Part shown: in pieces, positions 60,924 through 64,000 of the stretch
Numbering within the stretch: position 1 is the first letter of the stretch
Layout: each line of letters opens with the position of its first letter
Source: Treponema sp.
GTDB taxonomy: Bacteria; Spirochaetota; Spirochaetia; Treponematales; Breznakiellaceae
Direction: 5' to 3'
Length of the DNA: 64,000 bases
Assembly: GCA_009777735.1 (NCBI GenBank)
Contig: WRLF01000008.1
Coordinates: 1 to 64,000 of the forward strand
Translations under genes and position numbers: made by a program
Notes under the pieces: model-generated
Told to the model about the DNA's origin: nothing
What the model saw: only the letters and a program-made list of their open reading frames with translations
Database searches by the model: none

Positions 60924-61787
60924 ATGCACATAAGCCTTGTTCAATTATTTGCATACATCAGCGGATCATCTGAATACACGAACGCTCAATCCTTGTGCGT
61001 GAGTACCGGCAGTAACAACTCGGGAGAGCTGTTTGGTGAATATATTAAGAACACCGGATATCTTTCCAATGACGGAGAAACAGATTGCGCTATCGTTGCC
61101 GGCCTGCATTCGGAAACCGGTATTAATTTCAATGTACTGCCGCCGGATGTTTACCGTTTGTATGAACATTCTGCAGACGCTTTTGATGTCATTGTTCATG
61201 CCTGGATGAGTGAACTGCCGGTTACTGCGGCAATTATCCGTTTTGGGCGAAAAACGCTTGCGGCAGCTGATGCTGTTGACAGTAACGGCGCAACTGAACG
61301 CAACGAGCTTGAATCAAGGCAGCGGCAGGCAGCGCATCATGCCGCCACCGACCGGGGCGATCTTGATGTACAGGCTGTGCACGATTCGGCATACAAGGTC
61401 TGGCACGAAATTCACCGGCTCATGGGGTTATTACGGTTTTGCCCGAATGACGGCGTGTATACTGCTCATTGTGAACCGGATCATTTTATTTTACCGGCTT
61501 TAGGCCCGCATTTTAAAGCACGTTTTGGAGAAACCCCCTGGGAAATAATCGACGAAAAACGCCGTCTGTGTATGCGCTGTGTATCGGGAGAAATGGTTAA
61601 TATTATTAACAAGGATAATAATGCTGTTTTTACAGGAACATCACAGGACGGTATGTGGGAAAACCTCTGGCGCAATTATCATAAAACCATTAACAATCCA
61701 GGCAGGAACAACCCTGATTTGCAGAAACAGTTCATGCCAAAGCGGTATTGGAAATATTTAACTGAGATGAAGCCCGGTAACCCCTGA
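60924..61787 (+). CDS. DUF4130 / TIGR03915-type putative DNA-metabolism protein
   Basis: 287 residues. 'YKVWHEIHRLMGLLRFCP' and 'YTAHCEPDHFILPALGPHFKARF', 'WIIDEKRR'-like ('PWEIIDEKRRLCM') match the DUF4130 type, which usually sits beside a radical-SAM protein thought to act in DNA repair. No partner gene is in this window. It has no ribosome site, in line with a leaderless start. Confidence 0.78.
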   Translation: MHISLVQLFAYISGSSEYTNAQSLCVSTGSNNSGELFGEYIKNTGYLSNDGETDCAIVAGLHSETGINFNVLPPDVYRLYEHSADAFDVIVHAWMSELPVTAAIIRFGRKTLAAADAVDSNGATERNELESRQRQAAHHAATDRGDLDVQAVHDSAYKVWHEIHRLMGLLRFCPNDGVYTAHCEPDHFILPALGPHFKARFGETPWEIIDEKRRLCMRCVSGEMVNIINKDNNAVFTGTSQDGMWENLWRNYHKTINNPGRNNPDLQKQFMPKRYWKYLTEMKPGNP

Positions 61788-61815
61788 TTGGCTGCCGTGC
61801 TGAAAAAATTGTTAA

Positions 61816-61992
61816 AACAGAAATGTATGCCCCAAAAGATATACTTATGCGGGGCCTGTCAGCGGCCAATCGCACCGCACGGGGGCGGCACGATTGCCAC
61901 TGACACCCGCCTAATCATATTTAGGTGCATACATTTTTGCCGTTACTCAAAGTTATACCATCATATCAAGGGTTGATTCTTGATAGTTAAAG
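61816..61992. repeat. Structured intergenic repeat, copy C
   Basis: Outer stem cagaaatgtatgc (61818-61830) with gcatacatttttg (61927-61939). Inner stem gtcagcggc (61858-61866) with gccactgac (61896-61904), caatcg/cgattg and ccgc/gcgg. 3' hairpin tatcaag/cttgata. It is between convergent genes. Confidence 0.7.
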
Positions 61993-62024
61993 AAGAATAC
62001 AGGCAGTGTTACCGGGCCGGCAGT

Positions 62025-63998
62025 TCAGGGGCTGCGATCAAATAACACTGTCATTGAGATCGGCGGCAAGGTAATTAAGTCTGAAAACTCCGCAAGTGTT
62101 TTTGTTCCCGCGCACTGTGCATCTACCACTTGCTGCCATTTCCGGTTATCCGGCAGTGCGGGAAGAGTAAATTTTTTTGGTTCAAGGCTGCCGTTGTATG
62201 CGGTAAAAATCGTGCGCCATGAATCGCCGCAATTACCACCGCTGAGGGTAAATGATACGCCCATATCTTCCGCGCAGAGAATTTCAAGGCTTTTTTCAAT
62301 ATCGGCCCTGAGCGTTTGCCGGAAAGCAGGATGTTCTTTTCGAAGCCGGATGAGTCCTGCGTAATAATCAACAACATTCCGGTAGATACCGGCATTCTCC
62401 CAGCGGATTTTATTGATGCTGTCCGGGCTTTTATAGCTGTTGTGATCGCCGAACTTACTGCGGAGAAATTCATCGCCGGCCTGGAAAAAGGGGATGCCCT
62501 GCGAAGTAAAAATAATACCGTTGGCAAGCAGGGCGGATTTGACATTTTCAGGCAGCACGGCTTTTGTGCCTTCAGTCACCTTGGCATCTGACACATTTTG
62601 AGAGCAGGTAATCTTGTCCCACAGGTTGAGATTGTCATGAGCAGTAACATAGTTGATACTTTCGTTTGCCTGTTCGGTGAAATAATTGATAGAACCCGTT
62701 ACACCGCAGGCAATGCCTGCCTCCATGGAAGGCTCGCCGGTGGCAAACCCGCGTGAATTATCATCGCTGCCGCCTTTTATTGCTGTTCTGAGCTGGTCGT
62801 TAAAAACCGCAAAACCGCGTCCTTTTTGTGCGCCGGTAATGGTTTGCAGATGCTCCGGCAGAACAGAATCGCCGGCCTGCCAGGGTTCGCCGTAAATGAT
62901 AAATGCGGGATCAATGTCACGGCGCAGTTCCATTGTTAACTGTTCCATGGTGGGAGTATCGATAAGACCCATGAGATCAAAGCGGAATCCGTCAACACAA
63001 TACTCTTCTGCCCAGTAGCGGCAGGAATCGATAATGAATTTTCGCACCATGGGACGTTCAGATGCAACTTCATTGCCGCAGCCTGATCCGTTGGCATAAT
63101 TACCGTCATCAGCAGTGCGGTAGTAATAACCGGGGACAATGCTGTCAAATGGCCAGCCGCTGGTTTCGTAGGTATGATTAAAGACCATATCCAGGATGAT
63201 CCGAATGCCTGCATCATGCAGGGCTTGTACCATGCGCTTGAATTCGATAATCCGGGCTGCGGGATTTGCCGGATCGGTTGCATAAGAACCTTCGGGTACA
63301 TTGTAGTGCATCGGGTCGTAGCCCCAGTTGAATTTTGGATATGCAGAATCGGGATCATCAACGGCAAGCTCGTTTACCGATGCAAAATCAAATGTGGGCA
63401 AAAGATGTACATGGGTAATACCCAGATTGACAAGGTGATCGACACCGGTTGGAATGCCGTCTTTTGTTGTTGTACCCCGTTCGGTAAAAGCAAGGTATTT
63501 CCCCTTGTGCTTCATGCCGGAATTATCGTCTATGGAAAAATCCCTGACGTGCAGCTCATAAATCACCGCATCCTGCCATGCGCCTGCGGTGAACGGGGGC
63601 TTGGGCTTTTCGCGCCAATGCGGGGGATTTGTTTTTGCCGGGTCAACAATCGCCATACGCTGGCCGTTAGCCGACACTGCCTTTGCATAAGGGTCGGCTG
63701 ACCACGTTTTTGTTTTATCGGCAAATTCGATACGGTACAGGTAGAATCGGCCTTGAAGGTCTCCGTTAATAATGCCGGACCATACCCCGGTTACCGGATC
63801 TTTTTCCATGCGGTGCAGATTACCGGTTTCCTGGCTGACAACTTTTCCTTCGGTATTGTATTCACCGGCATTGTCGTATAACGCGATGGAAACATACTCC
63901 GCTGTCGGCGCCCATACCTTAAAGAGGCACTTTTCGGCGCTGTACGTGAGGCCAAGGTCGTTACCGGTATAGCAATAACCGTCCAGAATACGCCGCAT
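62025..63998 (-). CDS. pulA: Pullulanase type I (GH13)
   Basis: 657 residues visible. N-terminal CBM48-like domain about 5-110, pullulanase box 'YNWGYDPMHYNVPEG'-type ('FNWGYDPMHYNVPEGSYAT'), catalytic Asp in 'VDGFRFDLMGLID' and Glu in 'IIYGEPWQAG', 'NYVTAHDNLNLWD'. It debranches alpha-1,6 links in glycogen or pullulan. No signal peptide is seen. The start may lie further left of the reading, beyond the window edge. Confidence 0.9.
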   Translation of the reverse strand: MRRILDGYCYTGNDLGLTYSAEKCLFKVWAPTAEYVSIALYDNAGEYNTEGKVVSQETGNLHRMEKDPVTGVWSGIINGDLQGRFYLYRIEFADKTKTWSADPYAKAVSANGQRMAIVDPAKTNPPHWREKPKPPFTAGAWQDAVIYELHVRDFSIDDNSGMKHKGKYLAFTERGTTTKDGIPTGVDHLVNLGITHVHLLPTFDFASVNELAVDDPDSAYPKFNWGYDPMHYNVPEGSYATDPANPAARIIEFKRMVQALHDAGIRIILDMVFNHTYETSGWPFDSIVPGYYYRTADDGNYANGSGCGNEVASERPMVRKFIIDSCRYWAEEYCVDGFRFDLMGLIDTPTMEQLTMELRRDIDPAFIIYGEPWQAGDSVLPEHLQTITGAQKGRGFAVFNDQLRTAIKGGSDDNSRGFATGEPSMEAGIACGVTGSINYFTEQANESINYVTAHDNLNLWDKITCSQNVSDAKVTEGTKAVLPENVKSALLANGIIFTSQGIPFFQAGDEFLRSKFGDHNSYKSPDSINKIRWENAGIYRNVVDYYAGLIRLRKEHPAFRQTLRADIEKSLEILCAEDMGVSFTLSGGNCGDSWRTIFTAYNGSLEPKKFTLPALPDNRKWQQVVDAQCAGTKTLAEFSDLITLPPISMTVLFDRSP

Positions 63999-64000
63999 GG

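Overview
The window looks like a chromosomal segment of a spirochaete of the Treponema type, possibly one of the gut-dwelling treponemes (inference). The reasons are spirochaete-style lipoprotein boxes, a pair of DUF115 motility-associated factor genes, a two-gene XPB-type helicase module, a DUF4954 hexapeptide protein, CsgG/LPP20-type secreted proteins, CimA-based isoleucine synthesis, and a GC content near one half by eye. No rRNA, tRNA, CRISPR array, transposase or reverse transcriptase was seen.

Positions 1-10,800 are an accessory island. A 24-nt poly-C run and two NrdR-box-like motifs precede six plus-strand genes for secreted proteins: CsgG/LPP20-like, CsgG + PEGA-like + C-type-lectin-like, and DUF2135-like. 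Between them lie four toxin-antitoxin modules on the minus strand (three PIN/VapC type, one BrnT/BrnA-like). At three junctions the antitoxin and the next secreted-protein gene are driven by interlocked, face-to-face promoters built on almost the same 60-bp sequence. At one of these junctions the plus-strand gene is missing and only its promoter, ribosome site and a 9-codon stub remain. G-rich heptamer repeats plus a shared 45-bp tail close the units. The lectin-like ends of the two closest paralogues (1245-2498 and 6810-8039) are nearly identical except for a roughly 100-bp 3'-terminal stretch. There the codons differ in positions 1 and 2 while the final C or T is kept. This is the mark of adenine-directed mutagenesis by a diversity-generating retroelement (DGR), so the island appears to be a DGR-diversified surface-protein cassette array held together by toxin-antitoxin genes.

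The remainder is mostly housekeeping. 10.2-25.2 kb carries a lipoprotein, a CHASE2/degenerate cyclase protein, an acidic protein with two Maf (DUF115) genes, an NAD(P)HX repair enzyme, an Mla-type ABC lipid transporter (mlaE-mlaF-mlaD) and an FtsB-like protein. 25.2-35 kb carries priA, a family-4 uracil-DNA glycosylase, nrdR with its own boxes, a BASS-type transporter, kdgK with an eda-VOC fusion, an RRM protein and radA. 35-48.8 kb carries lipoproteins, a DUF4954 protein, rsmD (apparent ACG start), TPR proteins, rlmN, an omptin-family protein, a NYN/OST-HTH protein and an XPB helicase with its partner. 49-64 kb carries an RCC1-repeat lipoprotein, alkaline phosphatase, leuA-cimA-ilvB, a chemoreceptor, uvrB, a DUF4130 protein and pullulanase.

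Three themes run through the window. Many genes have a -10 box only 6-9 nt from the start codon and no ribosome site, so their mRNAs are probably leaderless. Heptamer-period and palindromic repeats occur between genes and also in frame inside priA, radA and rlmN. A roughly 150-bp structured repeat occurs three times with compensating stem changes and may be an uncharacterised RNA or mobile hairpin.
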